64,000 nt of DNA from an uncultured Fibrobacter sp. (GTDB lineage: Bacteria > Fibrobacterota > Fibrobacteria > Fibrobacterales > Fibrobacteraceae), in the NCBI GenBank assembly GCA_934699585.1, contig CAKUWY010000012.1:38834-102833 (forward strand), in the 5' to 3' direction. Made by a program: the position numbers and the translations under genes. Positions 33,971 through 42,556 of this stretch are shown in pieces; the first letter of the stretch is position 1, and every line of letters starts with the position of its first letter. Below the pieces are notes generated by a model. It saw only the letters and a list, made by a program, of their open reading frames with translations. It did not search any database and was not told the DNA's origin.

Positions 33971-35881
33971 TTACGGTGTGGGCTTGGTGAGTCCCATGGC
34001 CTTGTCGAGACCTTCGACAAGCTTGCCGCCCTTGATGACCTCGAATCCGCCGGTGTAGCCCCAGTGGGTCCAGGGAATCTGCAGGGTGTCGCAGATTTCA
34101 CGCATGGCGGTCAGGTAGTTCAGACGGTCCTGGGCGGTGGATTTCAGATTGTAGGCGCCGAACTCGTTGATGATGACAGGGACCTTGTTCTTGACGGCCC
34201 AGGCCTTTGCGGTGTAAATCGTGTTCAGCATGGTCTCCTTATTGCCGGTCTTGTAGTAATTCAGCACGTTGGACTTGACCCAGCCAGGAGTGGTGCTTGA
34301 AATGCCAAGTTCCGAAGAATACTCAGGCCATTTCGCCTTGTCGTAGGGGAAGGAAATGTTCTTGATGTCCTTCGTGTCGCTCCAGCTGGCGCCCTGGTGG
34401 GTAAACACGAAGGGCTCGTAGGAATGGATGACATAGACGATGTTGGTGTCGGCGAAGGGAGTGCGACCGGCCAACTTGGTAATGGAGTACCATTCCACGT
34501 CACCGAAAAGCAGGGTGTGCTTCTTGTCCACCGTGCGAATGGAGTCGATAATGCCTTGAGCGGCTTCGGTCCACTGGGCGGCGGTCACCTTGCCTTCGCT
34601 CATGTCTGGCTCGTTCAGGAGCTCGTAGAAGATGTCTTCGCGTTCTTCTGAAGCGTAGTGGGCGGCTACGGCCTTCCATACTTCGGCCATCATGACCTGG
34701 TAACGCTTATTGCTTGCCGATGTGGCGTTGTAGCTGTTGTCGTATTCGTGGTAGTCGATGGTCAGGGACATTTTATATTCCTTGGTCCATTCCACAAAGG
34801 AGTCCAGTACGGTGAACAGGGTGTCCGAATCGATTTTGAGTACGGTCTTGCCCGAGGTGTCTTTTACGAATTCGTCGCGGTTGAGGGTGTACTTGTCCAG
34901 ATCGATGGGCAAGCGAATGGCCTTGAATCCATTGTCCGAAAGGATTTTAATGTCGTTTCTGCCTACCTTAAAGGTTCCGTTGAACTTGCGGTCTTCTTCT
35001 AGCCAGTTGGTAAAGCTTACGCCCTTGTTCAGGTACTTCATGGCTTTCTTTTGCAGGTCGGTGTCGATGTTCAGTTCGCCCAAGGTGACTTTGGGAATCA
35101 CTGCGTTTTTGGGAACGATGTCGGGCTCTTTTTCTTTTGGGGGCCCACTATTGTTTGGACTACCATTGTCGGCGCCACTACCGCCAATCAGGTAAATGTC
35201 ATCGACGAATACGGAATCCTGGGTGTCAGGACCTTTGGCCTGAAAACTGATGGCCGTGATTTCTTCGGCCTTGAAAGGTACGGTAGCACCCCAGCCCTCT
35301 TGGGCCATCTGGCTGAATTCAACGGTGACGGATTTCCACTCCTTGGACGCAGGCAGAAGTTTCATGTAGTGGTCGGAATCCGTAATGCTGGATATTTCCA
35401 CATGGATGAAATGGTTTCCACCTTTGTACCTATAGGAAACGGCAGTGAACTTGCTGTAGTCCTTGTCGGTAGGCAGCTTGACGCCCCAACCCACATAGGG
35501 ATCGAATTGATAGCCTCCCTTTTTCAAGGTATATTTGACATTGTAAGAAAACTTGCTGCCGTTGTCGCTTTTGGTGGGTGCGGGGTGTCCTTCCGAATCC
35601 TTGGTCACTGTTTCAATGGCAGATTCGGCACCACTTCCGGCATCGTTATAAACATACCAGTAATCGCCAAGAGGGCTCTGATTGTCACCGTCCTCGAAAT
35701 CGTCCACCAGTAGCTTTACTTCTGTTGAATTCTGAGTTGAATCGGCAGATGAATCGTCGGGAGCTTCTGGTCCTGGTGCCGGTTTTTCCGTAACGCTTAC
35801 GGTGTTGTCGCCTTCACAGGCGGAAAGTACCATGGCAAAGGCACAGGCCAGGGGGATAGTCAGCAATTTCTTTTTGGTCAT
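33971..35881 (-). CDS. GH5 cellulase lipoprotein with a CBM11-like domain
   Basis: A 636-residue surface or periplasmic lipoprotein (lipobox LSAC near residue 22, then a Pro/Ser/Asp-rich linker). Residues about 55-235 resemble family 11 carbohydrate-binding modules (LLVDDFEDGDNQSPLG start, DSVFVDDIYLIGG end), which bind beta-1,4 and mixed-linkage glucans. The rest is a GH5 catalytic domain: FKAIRLPID, the acid/base motif YELLNEPD with Glu424, HSYEPFVFTHQG, and the nucleophile motif IINEFGAY with Glu573. Retaining endoglucanase activity is expected. AGAGGA precedes the ATG and TATATT lies further upstream. It is a single-gene unit with its own terminator. Confidence 0.93.
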   Translation of the reverse strand: MTKKKLLTIPLACAFAMVLSACEGDNTVSVTEKPAPGPEAPDDSSADSTQNSTEVKLLVDDFEDGDNQSPLGDYWYVYNDAGSGAESAIETVTKDSEGHPAPTKSDNGSKFSYNVKYTLKKGGYQFDPYVGWGVKLPTDKDYSKFTAVSYRYKGGNHFIHVEISSITDSDHYMKLLPASKEWKSVTVEFSQMAQEGWGATVPFKAEEITAISFQAKGPDTQDSVFVDDIYLIGGSGADNGSPNNSGPPKEKEPDIVPKNAVIPKVTLGELNIDTDLQKKAMKYLNKGVSFTNWLEEDRKFNGTFKVGRNDIKILSDNGFKAIRLPIDLDKYTLNRDEFVKDTSGKTVLKIDSDTLFTVLDSFVEWTKEYKMSLTIDYHEYDNSYNATSASNKRYQVMMAEVWKAVAAHYASEEREDIFYELLNEPDMSEGKVTAAQWTEAAQGIIDSIRTVDKKHTLLFGDVEWYSITKLAGRTPFADTNIVYVIHSYEPFVFTHQGASWSDTKDIKNISFPYDKAKWPEYSSELGISSTTPGWVKSNVLNYYKTGNKETMLNTIYTAKAWAVKNKVPVIINEFGAYNLKSTAQDRLNYLTAMREICDTLQIPWTHWGYTGGFEVIKGGKLVEGLDKAMGLTKPTP

Positions 35882-36101
35882 AAGAATCCTCTTTTCCCAA
35901 TATACATAAAGTGTCCCTTATTATTTGCTTACTTTTAGAAAAGCCCCGTTTACGGGGGAAAACGGGAGGGGGGTAGTCAGTTGTCAGTTATGAGTTTTCA
36001 GTTATGAAGGAAACAAGACGATGCTTACTACTCATTACTCATAACTCAAAGGGAGCCTGTGGCGACCGGTCTCATACCCCTATTCCCTAATTCCCATTTA
36101 C

Positions 36102-36108
36102 TATCTTT
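36102..36108 (+). promoter_or_regulatory. -10-like TATCTTT box 5 nt before a GTG start
   Basis: TATCTTT, then CCGTC, then the GTG of the SagB-type gene. This matches the close spacing seen at other genes and supports the GTG. Confidence 0.4.
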
Positions 36109-36113
36109 CCGTC

Positions 36114-37556
36114 GTGGCCTATTTTTCCGAAACATATCACGAGTCCATCAAGTTTGGGCGGCAGGTGTCCGGCGACCCCGTTACCCTCCATTGGGAAAAT
36201 TCCGGAAATGTTTCGAACCCCTATGCGGCAGGCAAACGCTATGCCACCAACGGGGTCAAGGCGGGCCAGCGGAAAAAGTCCGCCTCGGAGGACCTATTCG
36301 AGATAACTCAGTCCTCTTCCACCTTGCTGAACCGCCTCTTTACCCAGCTGCAGAACGACGTTTCTGCCGATGGATTGCACTCGGTAGGTGTTTACGCCTA
36401 CATAAAGGGCCAGAGCGTTCCTGACGACCTTTACAAGTTCGATTACGAGACCCGTGAACTGGTGGCCTACCCCTGGGAAAATGCCAAGCTGAAAAAGACC
36501 CGCCTGGAGGCTTTGGTCAAGGCCTTTGCCGACGGAAACTTCATCGAAGAAGCTCCCATTACGCTGTTCTTTACGGCGTTGCTTGACCGTGCCGTCTGGC
36601 GGTTCAAGGAAGCCGCCTACCACGAGCTGGAACTGGATGTTGGGTCGTACGTGGGGCTGGCCTCCATTTCGGCCCGTTCTGCAGGAGCCATGGGCATTCC
36701 TCTCGGGAGCTTTGTGGATGCAGAAGTAGCCTACGCCTTGGATTTGGGGGTGAATGAAATTCCCATGGCCGCCGTGGCTATAATGCCCAAGGCTCTGAAA
36801 AAGTATGAACTGGCCTCGCAGTTTGCCTATTCCAGCAGGGGAGAACTCCCCATGCAAGAAAATGCCGCCCTGAACCCCAGGGTGCGTGCCCGTTTCCTTT
36901 TGCAGAACAAGGCGGAAAGCATTACGGACCTGTCCAAGTGCGTCAAGGTTTTCAGGGTCCAGAACCAGGCCTTCGAAGGGGACGAATTTCCCCTGACGCC
37001 GCAAAAATACCCCAACGAGTTTTTCTTTAGGGAATACGACTTCTTGGGGCCGGGGGCGCTGGAACACAGGCCTTTCAAACCCTGGACCGCCTCCCTGGAC
37101 GATTTTTCTACGCTGCTCCGCTGGATGGAAATCTGCACCCTGAATGCCTTCGGGGCGGGGCTCCTGAAAATCTGGGTGACCTGTTTTGACGTGTCCCTGG
37201 TCTATCAGGGAATTTACCGTTACCAGCCTTCGAAAAAATCCCTGTACCTGCATGCCGGGAACTTGGATCGGGAGGCTTTCTTGAAAGCGCACCTGGACGG
37301 GGAAAGCCCGAAAGATTCGGCCTTTGCGGTATTCTTTACGGTGGACCTGAAAGACGCCTGCAATATCATGGGGGACCGCGGCTACCGCTGTCTGAACATG
37401 AACGCGGGCTATGTGGCCGAGATGCTTCGCGAGTCTGCACGGAGTCTCGGCAAGTACGCCCGTCGGGAAACCTTCTTCTACGAAGACGAACTCAAGCGTC
37501 TCATGAAGATTCCTGAAAGCGAAACCCTGCTCTGTGAAGTCCTGGTAGGGCGCTAG
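36114..37556 (+). CDS. SagB-type tandem nitroreductase-fold protein
   Basis: The 480-residue protein begins SETYHESIKFGR, close to the YHE.SK pattern at the start of SagB/ThcOx-type flavoenzymes. It contains two nitroreductase-like halves. Each has the diagnostic block of an aromatic/Asp-containing helix, then a Leu/Gly-rich segment and a strand: ELDVGSYVGLASISARSAG with IPMAAVAI in the first, NMNAGYVAEMLRESARSLG with LLCEVLVG in the second. SagB proteins are FMN-dependent dehydrogenases that oxidise azolines in peptide natural products, but many homologues have other or unknown roles. No YcaO cyclodehydratase or precursor gene is near. The start is GTG with no Shine-Dalgarno sequence. Confidence 0.75.
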   Translation: MAYFSETYHESIKFGRQVSGDPVTLHWENSGNVSNPYAAGKRYATNGVKAGQRKKSASEDLFEITQSSSTLLNRLFTQLQNDVSADGLHSVGVYAYIKGQSVPDDLYKFDYETRELVAYPWENAKLKKTRLEALVKAFADGNFIEEAPITLFFTALLDRAVWRFKEAAYHELELDVGSYVGLASISARSAGAMGIPLGSFVDAEVAYALDLGVNEIPMAAVAIMPKALKKYELASQFAYSSRGELPMQENAALNPRVRARFLLQNKAESITDLSKCVKVFRVQNQAFEGDEFPLTPQKYPNEFFFREYDFLGPGALEHRPFKPWTASLDDFSTLLRWMEICTLNAFGAGLLKIWVTCFDVSLVYQGIYRYQPSKKSLYLHAGNLDREAFLKAHLDGESPKDSAFAVFFTVDLKDACNIMGDRGYRCLNMNAGYVAEMLRESARSLGKYARRETFFYEDELKRLMKIPESETLLCEVLVGR

Positions 37557-37594
37557 GCCGCCGTATCTGCGCCGTTCATTACAACGAAGGACGG

Positions 37595-37690
37595 CTACAG
37601 CAACTCAATAACTATCGGTGCCACCACTGCGGTGAATAAGCCGGCGATACAGATGGCGAAAATAACGGCAAGCTGGAGCGGAATTCTCAT
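37595..37690 (-). CDS. Possible 31-residue single-helix membrane protein
   Basis: The frame encodes MRIPLQLAVIFAICIAGLFT followed by AVVAPIVIELL and a stop: a short basic start and one 25-residue hydrophobic helix. It is divergent from fmt, with only 44 bp between the two start codons, and TACCTTT lies 9 nt upstream. There is no Shine-Dalgarno sequence. The clean transmembrane pattern and the correct placement are the only support, so it may be a chance frame. Confidence 0.4.
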   Translation of the reverse strand: MRIPLQLAVIFAICIAGLFTAVVAPIVIELL

Positions 37691-37721
37691 GACGGCGGTA
37701 AAGGTAGAAAAAAGTTGTTTC

Positions 37722-37728
37722 TATATTT
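37722..37728 (+). promoter_or_regulatory. -10-like TATATTT box 6 nt before fmt
   Basis: TATATTT followed by TTTACC and the ATG of fmt. Confidence 0.5.
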
Positions 37729-37734
37729 TTTACC

Positions 37735-38661
37735 ATGAAAATTGTCTTTATGGGAACGCCGGAATTTGCGGCCTGTTTTTTGAAGCATCTCAAGGAATGT
37801 GATTTTGCGGACGTGTTGGCTGTGGTGACACAGCCGGACCGGCCGGCAGGGCGTGGGCGCGTGCTAACGCCGCCGCCAGTGAAACAACTGGCCCTCGAAT
37901 TCGGGCTCCCTGTGCTGCAACCCACCGACCTGAAGGCCCCCGAATTCGAGGACGCCCTGCGGGCCTACGGTGCGGACCTTTTCGTGGTGGTGGCCTACTC
38001 GATTTTGCCGAAGAACATTTTGGCCGTAGCGAAGTTCGGCGCCGTGAACGTTCACGGAAGTCTTTTGCCCAAGTACCGCGGTGCCGCCCCGGTACAGCGG
38101 GCCATTGCCGACGGCCTTAAAGAAACGGGCGTGACGGTTTTCCGCCTGGACGAAAAGATGGACCACGGTCCGATTCTGGCCCAGCGTACGGTGGCCATTG
38201 ACCATCAGGACACCACGGCGAGCCTGCTGGAAAAAATGGTGACTCCCGGCTGCGAAGCCCTGGACGATGCCATCCATCAGTTGCTGGAAGGTCGCGAGAA
38301 GGATTTGACCCAGGACCATGCCCAGGCCAGCGGCGCTCCGAAACTGAAAAAGGAAGAAGGCCTTATCGATTTTAACCTGCCTGCCGCCGTAATCCACAAC
38401 AGGATCCGGGCATTCAACCCCTGGCCCGGCGGTTACGGAAAGTTGGGCGGCCGTATGGTTTATCTGCGCAAGACAGATACTCCGGAGATTGGCCCTAAGC
38501 TCGCCCCGGGTGCAGTGGAATTCAAGGATAACCGCTTTTACGTAGGTACGGGCGAGGGCCTGCTGGAAGTTCTCGAAATCCAGGCCGAAGGCAAGAAGCC
38601 CATGCCGGTAGCAGACTTTATGCGGGGAATCCAGAACCGCGAAGGACTTTGCTTTTGCTAG
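37735..38661 (+). CDS. fmt: Methionyl-tRNA formyltransferase
   Basis: Formylates initiator Met-tRNA using 10-formyl-tetrahydrofolate. The 308-residue protein has the canonical start MKIVFMGTPEFA, the formyl-transfer motif NVHGSLLPKYRG with Asn105 and His107, and a C-terminal OB-like tRNA-binding domain (RAFNPWPGGYGKLGGRMV region). Length and order with rsmB are typical. The ATG lacks a Shine-Dalgarno sequence and has TATATTT 6 nt upstream. Translation of an efficiently expressed housekeeping gene from such a short leader supports leaderless initiation in this organism. Confidence 0.97.
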   Translation: MKIVFMGTPEFAACFLKHLKECDFADVLAVVTQPDRPAGRGRVLTPPPVKQLALEFGLPVLQPTDLKAPEFEDALRAYGADLFVVVAYSILPKNILAVAKFGAVNVHGSLLPKYRGAAPVQRAIADGLKETGVTVFRLDEKMDHGPILAQRTVAIDHQDTTASLLEKMVTPGCEALDDAIHQLLEGREKDLTQDHAQASGAPKLKKEEGLIDFNLPAAVIHNRIRAFNPWPGGYGKLGGRMVYLRKTDTPEIGPKLAPGAVEFKDNRFYVGTGEGLLEVLEIQAEGKKPMPVADFMRGIQNREGLCFC

Positions 38662-38681
38662 GTGATTCCCTGATAGAGCGC

Positions 38682-40091
38682 ATGGACGCGTACCGGGTCC
38701 TTTTGCTGTGGCAAAAGGAAGGGACTTTTATCAAGGAAAGCGGGCTTTCGCCTTTTTCCATGGAACTTGCCCTGGGTGTATGCCGCAGGCACCTGTACTT
38801 GCAGTATTTCATCAAGTCGCTGGTGAAAAAGAAGCCCTCCCTGGAAGTCTGCACCATTCTTGAAATGGGACTTTTCCAGATGTTCTTTATGGAGGTGCCG
38901 GACCACGCCGCCGTTTCGACAAGCGTGGAACTTTCGAAGGCGGCGAACCTTCAAGAAGGTTCCGCGCGGCTCGTGAACGCCGTGCTGCATGCCGCGCGCA
39001 GGTCTGGCCTGCCGCAGCTTCCTCCCCAGCGGGTGCGTCGTGTTTCTGTGGAAAATTCCGTTCCCGAAAGTCTGGTGCGCCGGTGGTTCGATATCTACGG
39101 AGCGGACCGTGCCGAAGCCCTTGCGAAGGCTACTCTGAAGCGGCCCTCCGAATGGCTCCGGGTGAATTTGCAGAAGACGACGGTAGAGAGTCTTGTGACA
39201 AAACTATTTGTCACCCTGGAGGGGTGTAACCCCGATAGGGTCCAAGAAGCGTTAGCCTCTGAATCCTCAAAGCGAAGCGACCTCATGCCTCAAAGCGCCG
39301 AAGGTGCGACCTCATACCTCTATGACCGTTACATCCAGGTCCCCGAAGGTGTAAAACTCAAACCCATTCTGGAGTCGGAGTCTTTTGCCAATGGCGAATT
39401 CAGCCTGCAGAACCCGGCCGCCTATGAGGTGGTGAAACTGCTGGACTTAAAGCCCGGCCAAAAAGTCTGGGACGCCTGTGCCGCCCCCGGCGGAAAGTCC
39501 GCGCTGATGGCCGAGATGGAACCGTCCCTGGATATTCTGGCCAGCGACGTTTCGGAGTTCCGCGTAGAAAAGATGCAAGACTTGCTGGACCGTCTGGGCC
39601 TTGTGAACGTGCATCTCGAATGTATCGACGCACTCTCGCCTCAATTACCTGTCACCCTGGAGGAGCAACTCTCCGATAGGGTCCAAGAAGCGCTAGCCTC
39701 TGAATCCTCAAAGCGAAGCGACCTCATACCCCAAAGCACCGAAGGTGCGACCTCAAGCCTATTTGATCGCATCCTCCTGGACGTCCCTTGCAGCAATATG
39801 GGGGTCATCGCCCGTCGTCCGGAATCGAAATACAGGATTACGCCGGAGTCCGTGAAGGAACTTGCGGAACTGCAGTCCAGACTGCTCGCTTCGGCATCGC
39901 AGGTGCTGAAAGTAGGTGGCGTTCTGGTCTATGCCACCTGCAGTCCCGACCCCATGGAAACGACCCAGGTGGTGAACCGTTTTATCAAGGAACATCCCGA
40001 TTTTGAAAAATCGGGTGAGCCGGTGTATCCTGGCGCAGAGGATTCCCGTTTTGACGGATTCTTTGCACAGGCTCTGAGGCGGAAGGGGTAG
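38682..40091 (+). CDS. rsmB: 16S rRNA m5C967 methyltransferase RsmB with two in-frame repeat insertions
   Basis: RsmB (Sun/Fmu) methylates C967 of 16S rRNA. The 469-residue protein has an N-terminal NusB-like domain, then a Rossmann methyltransferase domain with CAAPGGKSALMAEM, LLDVPCSNMG (first catalytic Cys) and YATCSPDPMET (second Cys). ATG 38682 gives the usual N-terminus and lies 20 nt after fmt; a TTG within fmt is an alternative. Residues about 176-213 and 323-360 are near-identical inserts encoded by a composite of palindromic elements: both read VTLE, four to five variable residues, then DRVQEALASESSKRSDL. The first lies before the PUA-like/SAM core junction, the second directly before the conserved FDRILLDVPC motif. 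All catalytic motifs are intact. Confidence 0.95.
   Translation: MDAYRVLLLWQKEGTFIKESGLSPFSMELALGVCRRHLYLQYFIKSLVKKKPSLEVCTILEMGLFQMFFMEVPDHAAVSTSVELSKAANLQEGSARLVNAVLHAARRSGLPQLPPQRVRRVSVENSVPESLVRRWFDIYGADRAEALAKATLKRPSEWLRVNLQKTTVESLVTKLFVTLEGCNPDRVQEALASESSKRSDLMPQSAEGATSYLYDRYIQVPEGVKLKPILESESFANGEFSLQNPAAYEVVKLLDLKPGQKVWDACAAPGGKSALMAEMEPSLDILASDVSEFRVEKMQDLLDRLGLVNVHLECIDALSPQLPVTLEEQLSDRVQEALASESSKRSDLIPQSTEGATSSLFDRILLDVPCSNMGVIARRPESKYRITPESVKELAELQSRLLASASQVLKVGGVLVYATCSPDPMETTQVVNRFIKEHPDFEKSGEPVYPGAEDSRFDGFFAQALRRKG
39209..39321 (+). repeat. In-frame composite palindromic repeat in rsmB, copy 1
   Basis: Begins with element A (ACCCT-gga-GGGGT-gta-ACCCC-gat-AGGGT), followed by AGCGAAGCG and GCGCC-gaa-GGTGC hairpins of the CTCAAA...GACCTCATA family. 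Copy 2 starts exactly 441 bp downstream. The inner stem differs from copy 2 but remains paired. Confidence 0.85.
39650..39762 (+). repeat. In-frame composite palindromic repeat in rsmB, copy 2
   Basis: Element A with outer arms ACCCT/AGGGT and inner GGAG-caact-CTCC, followed by the same second part as copy 1 with the perfect hairpin GCACC-gaa-GGTGC. Same orientation and reading frame as copy 1. Confidence 0.85.
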
Positions 40092-40094
40092 CGC

Positions 40095-40733
40095 ATGTTT
40101 GTTTGGAAAAAAGCGCTTGCCTTGCTTCTTGCGGTTGCCGGTTTTGCTTTGGCACAGTCTTTGCCCGATTCTACAAAAGTACAGTCCTTGCCTGATTCGT
40201 CAAAAGTTCAGGATGTGGCCTTTTCCAACCTCTACGTTTCTATTGAAGGTGGCGAGAAATACCCCTTCGGCGACTTGGTGGACGCAGTGGATAACACCTA
40301 TTATTTGGGCCTGGGAGTCCGCTATACCTATTGGGAAGATTTTGACGGAATTATCCTATTTCAGTACGCCTACTTTGAGCCTCACGGAAAAGTGCCCCGC
40401 ATTAACGGTGTTCACGAGGCCAGCGGAAAACTGGGGCTGGATTATCGCTGGCGCCTGATTTCGCCCATCGCATTTGGAGTAGGGTTTCTTTGCAACTGGA
40501 CCCGGGCCGATTACGAGGGCGACAAGAAAAATTTTGATTATAATCATGACCCTGGAGCGACCCTGACGGACAACGAGACGGAATTCGGCTGGTTTGCTCG
40601 CCTGAACTTGCCGATTTTCACGCTGAATAATTACCGCGCGGGCTTGAACGTGCTTTGGGAACAGGTATGGACCCTGCCGGAGCGCTCCAACATGCTGTCC
40701 GTTGGGCTTTACATTGAAAGGAGGATTTGGTAA
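40095..40733 (+). CDS. Predicted outer-membrane beta-barrel protein
   Basis: A 212-residue protein with a signal peptide (MFVWKKALALLLAVAGFALA), a short duplicated linker (QSLPDSTKV / QSLPDSSKV), then amphipathic strands and a final strand SVGLYIERRIW with an aromatic end typical of barrels. The family is not recognised. It begins 3 nt after the rsmB stop codon and its own TAA overlaps the next ATG, so it lies in an operon with the larger envelope protein downstream. Confidence 0.72.
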   Translation: MFVWKKALALLLAVAGFALAQSLPDSTKVQSLPDSSKVQDVAFSNLYVSIEGGEKYPFGDLVDAVDNTYYLGLGVRYTYWEDFDGIILFQYAYFEPHGKVPRINGVHEASGKLGLDYRWRLISPIAFGVGFLCNWTRADYEGDKKNFDYNHDPGATLTDNETEFGWFARLNLPIFTLNNYRAGLNVLWEQVWTLPERSNMLSVGLYIERRIW

Positions 40734-42445
40734 TGTTCTCCTTTGTAAGTAGAATTTCTTTGATGAAAATTGCGAACGCGGTCATGTTCTGTGCCGTTGC
40801 ATCCATTGCTGCCGTCGATGCCGAAATGGAAGGCATGGAAGTGGATCAACGGGACGACGGAACATTCCTGGTCGGTAGCCCTACCTTCTATTTTGATCGC
40901 GCCCTCGGCAGTGGCGGACTCCATTCCGAAAGTGAACTGTGGAGCCCAGCAAAGTTACGGCAGCGCCTATTGTTCCGCCGCATGTCCGTTCTGCCCAATT
41001 GGGACGTGTTGCCGCCTTCGGTCTGGCTCAAGACCGGAAACGAACTGGGTGACCTGATTTACCAGGATTTTATCACCACCGAAGACAGACCCAAGAACAG
41101 GACCCCTATTCTGGAAGGTGGTTTCCGTAGCCCCAGTTTCAAGGGATTCTGGGTGACGGCCCGGGGTTTCCAGGATGACCATTTTTCTACAAGGACATTT
41201 TCTTATCGAAAAAAAATGGTAGATAGCGAGTTCGCCCTTTTCGGCGAGAACTATCCCATGTTCAGTTCCGTATATGCAGGGGCTGGCTACACCGGCTCCA
41301 AGCTAAATGTGTCCGCCTTGGCAGGGGAGGAATACCTGTGGCTTTTCTATGAAAGTTCCCGCTGGATTCCCGTGCATTACAAGCCGAGGGTCGAGACCCG
41401 CCTAGACTATGGAAAGTTGGCCGCTACCGTCGTTTACGAAGACGCCGAGTATCAGAACAAGAAAAAGAAGGAGACTGGCAGTCGCAAGGAATGGAACGGC
41501 TCCCTGCGCTATGGCTGCGGGGATGCCTGCCGCAAGGGATTCCTGCATCTTTCCGCAGGGGTGGCCTTCCGGGCGGTCGATGATGACGGCACGGTTTACA
41601 GTTCCCTGGAAGACGACCGTGTGCTGCTTCCCTTTATGGAAATGGGTTTCAGTGTTGGGAACCGTTTTGCGGCCCGCGCCTCCTTTGCCGTAAATGACAG
41701 AGACTGGCTGGTGCAGGACAGCATTGAGTTCCGCCCAGCGGTTCCTGCAAAGTCGGGAATAACCTTGGGTATGAAAAACATTTCGGGAACCCGCCTGAAT
41801 CCTATGGCAGATACCAGGGAGTTCTTTGACGGCGACACCATCTCCCTGATGGCGGACGGCCGAATGGACCTGGTGCAGGGCTATGCCGCCTTTACGGATA
41901 CCGTGGGCAACCTGGAAATGGGGGGCCGCGGGAGTTTCTGGGCAGAATATGGTGCAGAAACGTTTGACGTGGAGAAATACGTGGTGGACGACATCATGGT
42001 CTTCCGCCACGGCGATGTGGACCGCATTGATGATTGGATTAAGGGCGTGACCGGGGAACTCTGGATGAGCATTTGGTACAAGGAAATGTTCGCCTTCAAG
42101 GCGCTGGGCGGTTTCGAGCGGATCGACGGCGAAGAAAAGCGTTTCGAGGTGACCCCTGCGGAATACTTCGCCTCGTTCTCGGCGGACTGGCTCTTGCGAA
42201 AGAGCTTCAGGATTTCCCATTCCCTGCGCTACAGGAGTGACGCCCAGTGGAACTTGCGGAATCCCGATCCGCTGGTCATCAAGGGCGACTGGTACTGGGA
42301 TGCCACCTTCGAACAGCAGTTCCCCAAACAGGGACTTTACTTGACAGGAACATTGCTTCACGTGATTGGCGACGAAGTGGTGGAAACGCCCAACGGCGCC
42401 GAAAACCGCCTACGATTTATCTGTACGGTGAAGAAAAGGTTTTAG
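40733..42445 (+). CDS. Predicted outer-membrane protein, function unknown
   Basis: A 570-residue protein with a long N-terminal signal (hydrophobic stretch MKIANAVMFCAVASIAAVDA from about residue 11), then a beta-rich body with many alternating aromatic residues and a last strand NRLRFICTVKKRF. No catalytic motif is recognised. AAGGAGG eight bases before the ATG gives a strong ribosome-binding site, and the ATG overlaps the stop codon of the preceding barrel gene (TAATG), so the two envelope proteins are probably made together and may form one complex. The family is unknown. Confidence 0.75.
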   Translation: MFSFVSRISLMKIANAVMFCAVASIAAVDAEMEGMEVDQRDDGTFLVGSPTFYFDRALGSGGLHSESELWSPAKLRQRLLFRRMSVLPNWDVLPPSVWLKTGNELGDLIYQDFITTEDRPKNRTPILEGGFRSPSFKGFWVTARGFQDDHFSTRTFSYRKKMVDSEFALFGENYPMFSSVYAGAGYTGSKLNVSALAGEEYLWLFYESSRWIPVHYKPRVETRLDYGKLAATVVYEDAEYQNKKKKETGSRKEWNGSLRYGCGDACRKGFLHLSAGVAFRAVDDDGTVYSSLEDDRVLLPFMEMGFSVGNRFAARASFAVNDRDWLVQDSIEFRPAVPAKSGITLGMKNISGTRLNPMADTREFFDGDTISLMADGRMDLVQGYAAFTDTVGNLEMGGRGSFWAEYGAETFDVEKYVVDDIMVFRHGDVDRIDDWIKGVTGELWMSIWYKEMFAFKALGGFERIDGEEKRFEVTPAEYFASFSADWLLRKSFRISHSLRYRSDAQWNLRNPDPLVIKGDWYWDATFEQQFPKQGLYLTGTLLHVIGDEVVETPNGAENRLRFICTVKKRF

Positions 42446-42556
42446 GTAGTAGGTAGTGGTTAGTGGTTAGTGGTTAGGACTGCGGGTCTCAAGAAGAGCC
42501 ATCCTCGCGAACTTACCTCGTCATTCTCGCGCAGGCGAGAATCCATGCACGTTATG
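42446..42556. repeat. Low-complexity TAGTGGTTAG sequence and a palindromic element
   Basis: Tandem variants of TAGTGGTTAG (42450-42480) are followed by a palindromic element with ATCCTCG and ATTCTCGCG...GCGAGAAT arms near 42500-42547. No gene. Confidence 0.6.
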
